Made by a program: the position numbers and the translations under genes. From assembly GCA_044355655.1 (NCBI GenBank), contig JBIKXS010000012.1:1-64000 (forward strand): a DNA stretch of 64,000 nucleotides. Direction: 5' to 3'. This document shows, in pieces, positions 34,163 to 42,561 of the stretch (the first letter of the stretch is position 1; the number at the start of each line of letters is the position of its first letter). Origin of the DNA: UBA3064 sp023258775. GTDB lineage: Bacteria > Pseudomonadota > Gammaproteobacteria > Burkholderiales > Burkholderiaceae_E. Below the pieces are notes generated by a model. The model had not been told where the DNA came from. It did not search any database and worked only from the letters and a program-made list of their open reading frames with translations.

Positions 34163-34957
34163 ATGTGTCGCTGGATCGCGTACTCAGGCCCGGAAATCTT
34201 TCTGGAAGACTTACTTTTTCATCAGGAATACTCGATTGCCTCGCAAAGTCTTGCCGCGCGGGAATCCGTATTCACCACCAATGGCGATGGCTTTGGCGTT
34301 GCCTGGTATGGCAAGCGCACCGCACCGGGATTGTTCAAGGATATCCTGCCCGCATGGAATGACAGTAACTTGCGTTCAATCGCAGCCCAAATCCAGACAA
34401 GACTGTTTTTTGCCCACGTTAGGGCGAGCACCGGCACAGCCGTCACCCGAACCAACTGCCACCCTTTTACCTACAAGCATTGGGCTTTCATGCATAACGG
34501 GAAGATCGGTAACTGGTCTGATTGCCGCAAATCAGTGGAGCAAATGATTGCCCCTGAGTTTTACAGCGCTAGGCAGGGCACCACGGACAGTGAGGCGATG
34601 TTTTTGTTGGCCCTTAGTCTGGGCTTGCGCGAGGACCCCGCCAGTGCGCTTGTCAGCATGCTCGCTCGCGTTCGCTCCGTCATGGAAGAACATCGGGCCA
34701 CCGAGCCCTTGCGAGTATCACTGGCTGTTACCGATGGCTCATCGATTTGGGCTTTGCGTTGCTCAAGCGATCAACAATCACCGAGTTTGTACTATGGAAA
34801 CCCCAACACCCGTGCTAGGGAATCGACCGAGCAAAACCTTCGTGTGATTGCATCAGAGCCGCTCGACTCTGATGCGAACCACTGGTTAAAGGTTGAAGAA
34901 GGTGTCGGTATTCATTGGTCGAGCCAAGAATTGACCGAGTTTCGTGTGAGGCTGTAG
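34163..34957 (+). CDS. Class II glutamine amidotransferase (YafJ/EgtC-like)
   Basis: It starts at ATG 34163 so that the nucleophile is C2 (MCRWIAYSGPEIFLEDLLF), with AAGGAAC ahead. The frame stays open upstream to 33968 but that overlaps the opposite gene. Other Ntn-hydrolase features are NGDGFGVAWYG, FAHVRASTGTAV, NCHPFTYKHWAFMHNGKIGN and SDEAMFLLA-like spacing. The 264-aa size is usual for stand-alone YafJ-type proteins, which release ammonia or cleave gamma-glutamyl groups. No synthetase partner is adjacent. Confidence 0.88.
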   Translation: MCRWIAYSGPEIFLEDLLFHQEYSIASQSLAARESVFTTNGDGFGVAWYGKRTAPGLFKDILPAWNDSNLRSIAAQIQTRLFFAHVRASTGTAVTRTNCHPFTYKHWAFMHNGKIGNWSDCRKSVEQMIAPEFYSARQGTTDSEAMFLLALSLGLREDPASALVSMLARVRSVMEEHRATEPLRVSLAVTDGSSIWALRCSSDQQSPSLYYGNPNTRARESTEQNLRVIASEPLDSDANHWLKVEEGVGIHWSSQELTEFRVRL

Positions 34958-35007
34958 CGCATGGCTGCGCCGATGAAAAGCTATAGCGCATGGCTGCGCT
35001 GATGAAA
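34955..35007. repeat. Two direct copies of a hairpin unit after the amidotransferase
   Basis: TAGCGCATGGCTGCGCCGAT (34955-) recurs at 34984 as TAGCGCATGGCTGCGCTGAT, each continuing GAAA. The period is 29 bases. Each copy has a small hairpin with arms GCGCA and TGCGC around TGGC. The first copy includes the stop codon region. No T run follows on the plus strand. It could be a bidirectional terminator or a slippage product. Confidence 0.55.
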
Positions 35008-35033
35008 TAATCGAACGCTCCGTGGACGCCCGA

Positions 35034-35417
35034 TCAGTTAAGCATCAAATGCATGATGTCGGACCATGACACCATGCCAACGATCTTTCCGCCTTCTTCG
35101 ACAGGTAAATGGTGAAATCCATGGGCTGCCATCACCCGCATGGACTCCATAATGGTGGCATCGGGCGAGATGGTTGAAACATGACGCGACATCACGTCTT
35201 GAACCTTTGTTGCCTCTTCATCAAGACCCGAGGCAAGAACTTTCTTGGAGTAATCGCTTGCGGAGATAATACCGACCAATCGGTCGTCCTGGTAGACAAG
35301 AAGCGAGTGAATATGCTTGTCGTCCATGAGCAGCATGGCTTCTTTCATGCTGACATCGGGCTTGACCGTGATAAGGCCGACAGGCTTTGACTCAATCAAT
35401 TCGCGTACGGTTTCCAC
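35034..35417 (-). CDS. CBS-domain pair protein
   Basis: A 127-aa protein made of two CBS motifs: residues 3-60 (VRELIESKPVGLITVKPDVS, then HIHSLLVYQDDRLVGIISASD) and 68-126 (VQDVMSRHVSTISPDATIME, then GFHHLPVEEGGKIVGMVSWSD). Such stand-alone pairs bind adenosyl ligands and modulate partner enzymes. The partner is unknown. The gene lies between the amidotransferase and the TonB-dependent receptor gene and has its own region upstream. Confidence 0.9.
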   Translation of the reverse strand: METVRELIESKPVGLITVKPDVSMKEAMLLMDDKHIHSLLVYQDDRLVGIISASDYSKKVLASGLDEEATKVQDVMSRHVSTISPDATIMESMRVMAAHGFHHLPVEEGGKIVGMVSWSDIMHLMLN

Positions 35418-35482
35418 AATAGGCTCCTGCGTTATTTTTTCGACAGTCTTGATGTTATCAGGCGATCTAGAGAAAAAAACCG

Positions 35483-37807
35483 CTAAAGGCGTCTCTCGTA
35501 GGCAAGTTGGATTTGACGCTGGCCATAGGCAGTCGTTGCCGAATAAGCGCCAGAAGTGAAACCACTCAAGGACAAGCGGTCGGCCGCGCCCAGATTAGTT
35601 ACTGACAGCCGCAATGACGAGGACCGGTCGATGCGCCAAAGCCCATAGGCATCAAAACTCCTCACAGGGCCGCTTTGTGCAAATTGAAGCGCCGATTGGG
35701 TCGTTCGATACGCCGGGTTTAATGTGTACTGAAACCCATAACTGACAGGCAAGCCAGTCAAGCGATGATCCAAGCCCAATAGTGCTGACCAGGGCTGTTG
35801 CCCGTCAAGCCGGTTATCTGGCCCTGGCACGCCCCTTACCTCTGATCGGTAGTAATTCAAGGCTGCACGTAACTGCACGGGTAGGCCAGCAGTGGCAAGG
35901 CCAGGCAACAACTCGGCAAGTCCACCCTTGACTTCGATTTCGAGACCATAACTGGTCGCCTGCGAAATATTTTCAGGCATTGCAACAAAGCGCGGCTGCG
36001 TGGACCACGCTACGGTTCGCAAACGGGTGAGATTTCGCACCAGTTGATCGACCTCACGATAAAACCCGCCCACGCTGAGCACTCCACCCGAGGGCAGGTA
36101 GCGCTCAAGTGCAAGGTCAAACCCAGTGGCGAGCTCCGGCCTCAGGGCGGGGTTACCAATCCGATCAGGAGAGGTTTCATCGTTTCTTGCCGCTAGATCG
36201 GTCGCCAAGTAACTGATGGTGGGCCGCGGGATTATTTGCCAGGGCTCGGGTGCCTTATAGCTACGCGAAATACTCATACGCAGCATATCCCTACCCTTAC
36301 TGTCCAGCTTTCGTTGTAGATGCCATACCGGTGTCGTAACCGAACTGATTGTTCCCTCGCCCATACCCACACCTTCGGCACGGGTGCTCAATCGCTCATG
36401 ACGGAGCCCGACGTAAGTCGTCCAAAGCGGATTAATTTCCCACTCATCCTGCACAAACAGGGCTTGCCTGCTTATTCTTGCTTCGAAAGGGAATCCTTCG
36501 ATATCAAAAAGCTGAGGTAAGCCGTTTATGGTTACGGTCCTAAATTCGCTCCGCTCACGCCACTCAAAATCCCAGCCAATGCTTGCCGCGTGGGATTCAC
36601 CCAAACCTAAGGCGAGTCGCCCACCCTGTGTGAGATTCCGATCCTTATTGCTGCCAAAAGCACGCCGTCCAAAACTATTGCTGCCATCGAAATCGCCCTC
36701 GGACTGTCTCGTGCTCGCACGCAATTCGAGTTTCCGGTCATCGCCAAGGCGACGCTCCCAACGCATTTGCAGATTGGCGTTTGTCCAGCCTCCTGCAAAT
36801 CGCTGATCGGGTTCCAGGTAGCGAATAAGTGGCGATCCCCCGCCAGCTGGGTCACTTGACCCCAATTGGCCGGCGCTCAGCGAGCGATCAATATAGGACT
36901 GGGCGTGGTTCCACTGTCCACGTTGCAAAAAGCCCTGTGCCGTGAACTCCTGATCATTGCCAGATCGCCAACGCAGTTGGGGCGATAAGTTCAGGCCATG
37001 CCCCCATACCTTTTGGCTGCCTTGCTGAAGGCTCGTGGTGCCGAGGCCGAGCTTATCCAAGGAGGGCACATCAATCAGGCCACGCTCAAACAGACTGCGA
37101 TTTAAACCCTGCCACTCAAAAAAGGACACGGGGAGGTTGTAAGACCAATCGCCAAGACGTTCGCCATGGCTATAACTCAAGCCTGCGGTTGGTCGCAGGG
37201 CACGATAGCCGAGGTTTGCACGCCATTGGCGCTGCAGACTTCTTGGGGCCTGCCTTAGGATGATATTGATACTTCCTGCCACGGCTTGCGCGCTTTGATC
37301 TGCCGTCGGCGCCCTGCTTATCTCGATACGGTCGATTTGCGCCGGATCGAGTTGGTCATATTGAAAACCTGGGGGAGCAGGCTCCCCGTTAAGCAGAATT
37401 AATGTATAGCCCGAACCTAGACCGCGCATGCGAGGTTCACCGCCCTGCACACTGAGCCCTGGCAGGCGTTTTAAGACATCAAGAACATTAGTGTCGCCAA
37501 AGCGATCGAGTTCTTCGCGCCCATAAATTTGTTTCGCGGCCGAAGACTGCCGACGCAGGTCGGCATCAGATTGAGGCTTTCCAGTAACCTCAATGCGTGA
37601 GGCGCGCACCGATGATCGATCAGCGCCAGCGACACCCGATTCTTCGACTTGTGCCTTTAGGGTCGGACTCGCGAGCATCGCCACGAGCAACCCCCACAAG
37701 GGAAGCGAGCTCAAACAATGCGATAATCGACATCGAAGATAACCAGGTTCCGATTCGAGATAGGTTTGCGAAGGGTTCAGAACATCACTCAATCGATCAA
37801 CAACCAA
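35483..37807 (-). CDS. TonB-dependent outer-membrane receptor
   Basis: A 774-aa protein with an N-terminal signal region (LSSLPLWGLLVAMLASPTLKAQ), a plug domain with FGDTNVLDVLKRLPGLSVQGG, PRMRGLGSGYTLILLNGEP and the TonB-box-like region ahead, then a beta-barrel ending QRQIQLAYERRL (terminal aromatic-poor end, Leu last). It takes up siderophores, haem, or other large solutes with TonB energy. No adjacent ABC or regulator gene identifies the ligand. The first 30 residues before the hydrophobic core are longer than usual, so the true start may be later. Confidence 0.88.
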   Translation of the reverse strand: MVVDRLSDVLNPSQTYLESEPGYLRCRLSHCLSSLPLWGLLVAMLASPTLKAQVEESGVAGADRSSVRASRIEVTGKPQSDADLRRQSSAAKQIYGREELDRFGDTNVLDVLKRLPGLSVQGGEPRMRGLGSGYTLILLNGEPAPPGFQYDQLDPAQIDRIEISRAPTADQSAQAVAGSINIILRQAPRSLQRQWRANLGYRALRPTAGLSYSHGERLGDWSYNLPVSFFEWQGLNRSLFERGLIDVPSLDKLGLGTTSLQQGSQKVWGHGLNLSPQLRWRSGNDQEFTAQGFLQRGQWNHAQSYIDRSLSAGQLGSSDPAGGGSPLIRYLEPDQRFAGGWTNANLQMRWERRLGDDRKLELRASTRQSEGDFDGSNSFGRRAFGSNKDRNLTQGGRLALGLGESHAASIGWDFEWRERSEFRTVTINGLPQLFDIEGFPFEARISRQALFVQDEWEINPLWTTYVGLRHERLSTRAEGVGMGEGTISSVTTPVWHLQRKLDSKGRDMLRMSISRSYKAPEPWQIIPRPTISYLATDLAARNDETSPDRIGNPALRPELATGFDLALERYLPSGGVLSVGGFYREVDQLVRNLTRLRTVAWSTQPRFVAMPENISQATSYGLEIEVKGGLAELLPGLATAGLPVQLRAALNYYRSEVRGVPGPDNRLDGQQPWSALLGLDHRLTGLPVSYGFQYTLNPAYRTTQSALQFAQSGPVRSFDAYGLWRIDRSSSLRLSVTNLGAADRLSLSGFTSGAYSATTAYGQRQIQLAYERRL

Positions 37808-38007
37808 AGCATCACCAGAAAACTCAAAAGAATCAAAACGATTTGCCCAACATAACGCCAGAAGTCAAGCTCGCGCTGCATCGCCTCAAGATCCTCTGGC
37901 GCCCAGGACTGCCGAACCCCCTGAGGGAATTGCGACATCCCGATATACAACATAAATACGGCCAGAATGGCGAAGTAAATAAATAGAACGATTGATGTTG
38001 TGCCCAT
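37789..38007 (-). CDS. Small membrane protein (72 aa)
   Basis: Two hydrophobic segments: IVLFIYFAILAVFMLYIGM near residues 5-23 and VGQIVLILLSFLVMLWLLI near 53-71, linked by a charged loop (SWAPEDLEAMQRELDFW). It lies just upstream of, and overlaps by 19 bases, the start of the TonB-dependent receptor gene on the same strand. Function unknown. The even amphipathic pattern and absence of a better overlapping gene support it moderately. Confidence 0.5.
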   Translation of the reverse strand: MGTTSIVLFIYFAILAVFMLYIGMSQFPQGVRQSWAPEDLEAMQRELDFWRYVGQIVLILLSFLVMLWLLID

Positions 38008-38082
38008 GGGAAGAATCGCGCCTGAAAAAGCATCAAGAAAATAGGCTTACACTTTTGTTTCCAAGTGTACCAAGACGATCCT

Positions 38083-38949
38083 ATGGAATCTCCCTCGCCA
38101 CTGCAAGCTCAAGGCATCGCCGATGCTTGGGCGGATTTGCAGACGCAGGCAAAGCTCGGTAAACCGCTGCAAGCCGAGGCAAACCGGCTTGCCTTCGCAG
38201 ATCCGGAATTTTTGCTGCGGCGCGAAACACGCGGCATTCGAATCCAACTTGAAATGCTAAAGCCCGATATTGCCCAAGCTTCGTTGGGGATCGACAACAC
38301 CGTTGTCGTTTTCGGTAGTGCGCGGATTCTAGCGCCTGAGCAGGCTCAAGCCGCGCTTTTGCATGCAGAAGCGCTCAATGACCAAAAAGCAGTCGTCTCG
38401 GCTCGGAAGGGACTCGAACTTTCTACCTATTACAGCGAAGCAAGACGCTTTGCCCAGATTGTTGCGCGTCACACGGCCGCACAAACGGCGCCCGACAAGC
38501 GTCTTTTCATTTGCACTGGTGGAGGCCCCGGGATCATGGAAGCTGCCAACCGCGGCGCTCACGACGAGGGTGCACTTAATGTTGGTCTAAACATTGTGCT
38601 GCCCCACGAACAACAGCCGAATCCCTACATCACGCCAGAACTTTGTTTTAAGTTTCATTATTTCGCACTGCGCAAAATGCATTTCATGATGCGTGCCAAG
38701 GCCCTCGTCGCTTTCCCCGGTGGTTTTGGAACGCTTGATGAAATGTTTGAAATGCTTACCCTGGTTCAATGCAGGAAAGCAGAGCCTGTACCGATTCTTT
38801 TATACGGTAGCGCGTTTTGGAGGCGCCTTATTGACTTTCAGATGCTTGCTGATATTGGGACTGTGAGCGAACAAGACTTGGCGCTCATTCGCTATGTGGA
38901 TAGCCCCCAGCAGGCTTGGGACAACATTGTTGAGTTCTATAAGCTTTGA
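38083..38949 (+). CDS. LOG-family protein (nucleotide 5'-monophosphate phosphoribohydrolase-like)
   Basis: It starts at ATG 38083 (GTG 38065 is an in-frame alternative). The Rossmann-like fold carries FICTGGGPGIMEAANRGAH and the signature PGGFGTLDEMFEML. These motifs bind and hydrolyse nucleoside 5'-monophosphates in the LOG (cytokinin-activating) and YgdH/PpnN families. The 289-aa length with the 100-residue N-terminal extension fits the large bacterial group. Stand-alone gene. Confidence 0.88.
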   Translation: MESPSPLQAQGIADAWADLQTQAKLGKPLQAEANRLAFADPEFLLRRETRGIRIQLEMLKPDIAQASLGIDNTVVVFGSARILAPEQAQAALLHAEALNDQKAVVSARKGLELSTYYSEARRFAQIVARHTAAQTAPDKRLFICTGGGPGIMEAANRGAHDEGALNVGLNIVLPHEQQPNPYITPELCFKFHYFALRKMHFMMRAKALVAFPGGFGTLDEMFEMLTLVQCRKAEPVPILLYGSAFWRRLIDFQMLADIGTVSEQDLALIRYVDSPQQAWDNIVEFYKL

Positions 38950-39021
38950 TACTAATCTCGATCTTGGTGTTGATTAATGTAGTTTGCATACTTTGCTGGT
39001 CCTCTCGATGCCCGTTGATTG

Positions 39022-39105
39022 TTTAATGCGATCCAGCCTTTGATGATTCTTTAATGCGATCGAGCCCTTGATGATTTTTTGATGCGATCCAGTCCTTGAT
39101 AAATA
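39022..39105. repeat. Three tandem copies of a 28-base unit
   Basis: The units TTTAATGCGATCCAGCCTTT, TTTAATGCGATCGAGCCCTT and TTTGATGCGATCCAGTCCTT begin at 39022, 39050 and 39078, each continuing GATGATT or GATAAAT. A further degenerate piece (CCCGTTGATTG) precedes them. They lie between the LOG gene end and the class II aldolase gene end. There are no spacers, so it is not a CRISPR array. Confidence 0.75.
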
Positions 39106-39128
39106 TTGTTTTTGGAAATGTTATAAAA

Positions 39129-39935
39129 TTATATTTTATAACTATCGTCAATTCGATCCACCTGCCTGCAAAGTGCATCAAACATATCTCGACCTGCGCC
39201 AAAACTCGGGTCGATCTGTAAGGCTTCTGCTGCGCACTGCCGCGCAACTTCATCCGAAACTGGGATTGGCTGACCCAGCGATGCCGTTGCATATTGAATC
39301 TCACAGGCCCTTTGCATGGTCCAAAGAATCGCAAATGCCTGAGGTATGCTCACGCCCCAAGACAGCAAACCGTGGTTTCGTAAGACCACAGCCTGTCGGT
39401 CACCGATGTTTTTGAGCAATCGCTCACCCTCTTCTGGGTGAAGTGTAATGCCCTCGAAATCATGATACGCAACGCGTTCAAAAAGTTGAGCACCATAAAA
39501 GTTATGTTGTTCGATGCCTTGTGCTACTGAGGCGACCGCAACGCCTGCAGTGGTATGGGTATGCATCACACAATGTGCTTGCTGTATGCCTTGATGAATG
39601 GCTTGGTGCAAAACCATGCCCGCCGGATTTGGCTTGTAACGCGAAGCGTCGATGACTTTTCCCGAAGCATCAATGCGCAGCAGGTTACTTGCACAAACTT
39701 CACTGTAGTGAAGCCCAAAAGGGTTGATCAAAAATTGCAGCGTTCCATCGCTGACTGAATCGGGCAGCCTCAGGCTTATGTGGTTGAAAATCATCTCGGT
39801 CCAACCGAGCATCGCAAAAATGCGGTAGCAGGCCGCCAATTCAAGCCTTGCCTGCCACTCATCAGGGTGGAAAATACTTGCGCCAAAAATCGTTGGCTCT
39901 GCTGCTTTTGATTTCGTCATGCTTGGCCCATACAT
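39129..39935 (-). CDS. Class II aldolase/adducin-family protein
   Basis: A 268-aa protein. The metal site is formed by H125 and H127 in CVMHTHTTAG, with H188 in VVLRNHGLLSWG as third ligand. A short start MYGPSMTKSKAAEP precedes the fold; ATG 39920 is an alternative. The family contains aldolases such as fuculose-phosphate aldolase as well as decarboxylases and non-enzymatic members. It lies downstream of tctCBA and the 161-aa gene on the same strand, so it may process the solute imported by that transporter. Confidence 0.85.
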   Translation of the reverse strand: MYGPSMTKSKAAEPTIFGASIFHPDEWQARLELAACYRIFAMLGWTEMIFNHISLRLPDSVSDGTLQFLINPFGLHYSEVCASNLLRIDASGKVIDASRYKPNPAGMVLHQAIHQGIQQAHCVMHTHTTAGVAVASVAQGIEQHNFYGAQLFERVAYHDFEGITLHPEEGERLLKNIGDRQAVVLRNHGLLSWGVSIPQAFAILWTMQRACEIQYATASLGQPIPVSDEVARQCAAEALQIDPSFGAGRDMFDALCRQVDRIDDSYKI

Positions 39936-40004
39936 AAAAAAAACCTTACCCGGTCATGATGTGACCGATGCTCATCATGGCACTGATGATTCAAGAATTT
40001 TTGA

Positions 40005-40490
40005 TTAAGCAATCACACTACAGCCTAACTCGAGCGCATGGGTTTCAAGCGCATGAAGCATGACGCCGAGTTCCTCCGAAGTCGGCGCATTTGCTGAGTC
40101 GCTGAACGACAAGGGGCGCATTCTTTTTGAACGATCCAGGTAGTAGGCGTGACAATCGCCCAAATCATGCAAGTCTTTGAGCACGAATAATCGACCCATC
40201 GGGTGCTCGGCCTTCACAAAATGAAAGCGCAAAGGATGATGGGCTTCCAGCAGGAGCGTGTTGGAAAACAGACCTCGAATATCCCAGAATTGTGTGAGGA
40301 GCGTTTTTGCTTCATAGAATTGAAACTTAAACTTTTCTTCCACATGCTTTTTAAGAAAAACGCCAGGCCCAACGCGAAAAGCAGGATGGTGCCCCTCTTT
40401 AATCGATTGTTCAACAGCCATTAGAACAATCGCAGAAATGTAAAGATCGATTTTGCGCGCGAGCGCTTGAACAGCTTGATTCGTTGTCAT
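40005..40490 (-). CDS. Hypothetical protein (161 aa) in the tct operon
   Basis: ATG 40490 is chosen because the frame upstream (to 40598) overlaps tctA and encodes a basic, unlikely leader. The product has MTTNQAVQALARKIDLYISA, a central FYEAKTLLTQFWDIRG and a final segment with RLFVLKDLHDLGDCHAYYLD. No family is recognised. Position between tctA and the aldolase suggests a link to the same pathway. Confidence 0.6.
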   Translation of the reverse strand: MTTNQAVQALARKIDLYISAIVLMAVEQSIKEGHHPAFRVGPGVFLKKHVEEKFKFQFYEAKTLLTQFWDIRGLFSNTLLLEAHHPLRFHFVKAEHPMGRLFVLKDLHDLGDCHAYYLDRSKRMRPLSFSDSANAPTSEELGVMLHALETHALELGCSVIA

Positions 40491-40539
40491 CTTCTTATTC
40501 CTGGTGGGGCGCCCTCTTGTCCGTGTTGGCTTGATGCCT

Positions 40540-42027
40540 TTACGGGGTGCGAATCCGCCGCTTGAACCAGACTCCAAGTGGCCAAAGCATCGCCGCAAAT
40601 GTCATCAAAGCGAGCACGGAGGCAACGGGCCGGTTAAAAAAAGGCAGAACACTTCCATCAGACTTAATCAATGAAGTTACAAAATTTTGCTCAACCATGG
40701 TCCCCATAACGGCACCAAGAACGAGTGCCGCAACAGGATAGCCATTGCGATCCATAAAGTAACCGACAATCCCGAACACAGCCACTGTGAACACTAGGGC
40801 GAGGTTATTGCCAGTTGCAAATGATCCAACGGCACAGAGCAAAACAATGACGGGCATGATCAAACTTCGCGGCAGGTACAAAACATAACGAGCCATTCTA
40901 ATCATCATAATGCCTAGTGGAATCATGATGATGTTTGCTACCAGAAAGACGATATAGAGCGCATACATGCTGGAAGCTTTTTCGGTGAAAAGGGTTGGAC
41001 CCGGATTAAGCCCCTTCATGTAGAGAACGCCAATTGCGATTGCCGTAATCGTGTCACCAGGGATCCCAAAGAGGAGGGAAGGAACCCAGCCAGAAGCAAG
41101 ACTAGCGTTATTACTTGCTCCGGCTTCGATCAAACCCTCCGGATGCCCCGTCCCGAATTTCTCGGGTGATTTTGAGAAGCGCTTCGACATTGCATAACTC
41201 ATCCAAGCAGCCATATCTGCACCAGCCCCTGGTAAAACACCAATGACAATGCCAACGAAGTTTCCACGCAGTTGCTGCTTGGGGTGAGCTCTTGTTAAGG
41301 CCCACTGACCCTTCAAAATGCTGCCAAATTTTCTTGGTGGCATGACCGGAACATCTCGAGCTGTGTATGAACGCATCACCTCGGAGACCGCGAAAACGCC
41401 AACCAAGAGCGGTATAATTTCGATACCACCGAGTAGGTCAGCGTAGCCGAAAGTGAATCGAGGCGTGCCTGCGGGATTTTCAATACCTACGCAGGTGATC
41501 AAAAGACCAAGAAACATGGCAGCCACGGCCTTCACCGGCGAAGACCGCGCAACCATTGTTGAACACATCAACCCCAATAACGCAAGCCAGAAGTATTCAA
41601 AGGTCGAAAACTCAAAAGCAACCTCCGCAAGAGTCGGCGCCAATGCCACGAGCGACAAGGTACCGATGACACCACCAAGCGCAGAAAACCATAAGCAAAT
41701 TCCTAGTGCTAACTCCGGCTGCCCCTTGCGAGTCATTGCAAAGGCTTCGTCGGTGTAAGCAGCCGACGCTGGCGTGCCCGGGATACGGAGCAAACAGCCT
41801 GGAATATCACCGGAGAATATTGCCATGGCAGAGGCTGCAATGATGGCCGAAATCGCAGCAATTGGAGACATATAAAAAGTGACAGGCACCAAAAGCGCAG
41901 TTGCCATGGTTGCCGACAGGCCTGGCAGGGCGCCGACCACCAAACCATAAATTGAAGCAAGCACGATCGTCAGTACAACGTCGACTTGTAGCACCATGTT
42001 CAAACCAGCGAGCAGCTGTTCAAACAT
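40540..42027 (-). CDS. tctA: Tripartite tricarboxylate transporter, large permease TctA
   Basis: A 495-aa membrane protein of twelve helices. The TctA signature YGLVVGALPGLSATMATALL occurs near residue 25, and NFVGIVIGVLPGAGADMAAW in the second half, with EKFGTGHPEGLIEAGASNN after it. It imports a carboxylate with sodium or proton coupling, working with TctB and TctC encoded just upstream on the same strand. Spacings are 3 bases to tctB. Confidence 0.93.
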   Translation of the reverse strand: MFEQLLAGLNMVLQVDVVLTIVLASIYGLVVGALPGLSATMATALLVPVTFYMSPIAAISAIIAASAMAIFSGDIPGCLLRIPGTPASAAYTDEAFAMTRKGQPELALGICLWFSALGGVIGTLSLVALAPTLAEVAFEFSTFEYFWLALLGLMCSTMVARSSPVKAVAAMFLGLLITCVGIENPAGTPRFTFGYADLLGGIEIIPLLVGVFAVSEVMRSYTARDVPVMPPRKFGSILKGQWALTRAHPKQQLRGNFVGIVIGVLPGAGADMAAWMSYAMSKRFSKSPEKFGTGHPEGLIEAGASNNASLASGWVPSLLFGIPGDTITAIAIGVLYMKGLNPGPTLFTEKASSMYALYIVFLVANIIMIPLGIMMIRMARYVLYLPRSLIMPVIVLLCAVGSFATGNNLALVFTVAVFGIVGYFMDRNGYPVAALVLGAVMGTMVEQNFVTSLIKSDGSVLPFFNRPVASVLALMTFAAMLWPLGVWFKRRIRTP

Positions 42028-42030
42028 CGC

Positions 42031-42552
42031 TTAAACCCATGGAAACGGCAGTAAGCCAGCAGGCAAAGGAACTCTTAACAATTTGTAGAAAATCAAGTGG
42101 ATCAAAGCGGGAGCGATAAGACTCACGATGATCGCCCAGCGAAGCTTTGCACCCATCGTTTGCGATAGGGTAAAAATAATCAAAAAGGCGCTGATCCAAA
42201 AACCCAACTTCTCTGACACAAGAAAATAGAAAAACAGTGCCAAGGGAGGCATGACGACCTTCCAGCCGCCAGCGAAAAGAACGCCGATTCGATCAGCCAG
42301 GCTCTCCGCCTCTTGATGTTTTGCGAGATCGCCAGCCTCGGAAACAATTAGCTTCTCCTCATCCTCAAAGCCTGAGCCTACACCGATCATGATCATGACA
42401 CCGCAGGCAATGAGTGCTACCCCAATCACGGTTGGAAAAACCTGAGGTCCAATTTGCTGCCCAGCAATCGTGGGCAGCAAGGACGCCGCATAACAGGTTA
42501 ATGCGCCCAATGCCACCAACAAAAAGCCACTGACTCGGTCCGATACTTTCAC
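42031..42552 (-). CDS. tctB: Tripartite tricarboxylate transporter, small subunit TctB
   Basis: A 173-aa protein with four hydrophobic segments (VSGFLLVALGALTCYAASLL first) and the interrupted acidic loop EDEEKLIVSEAGDLAKHQEAE between helices 2 and 3. This matches TctB-family size and layout. It lies between tctC (9 bases) and tctA (3 bases). Confidence 0.85.
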   Translation of the reverse strand: MKVSDRVSGFLLVALGALTCYAASLLPTIAGQQIGPQVFPTVIGVALIACGVMIMIGVGSGFEDEEKLIVSEAGDLAKHQEAESLADRIGVLFAGGWKVVMPPLALFFYFLVSEKLGFWISAFLIIFTLSQTMGAKLRWAIIVSLIAPALIHLIFYKLLRVPLPAGLLPFPWV

Positions 42553-42561
42553 GGTCGATCT

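Noticed and set aside
39022..39105. CRISPR array
   Set aside because: Copies are directly adjacent, with no variable spacers and no cas genes in the window.
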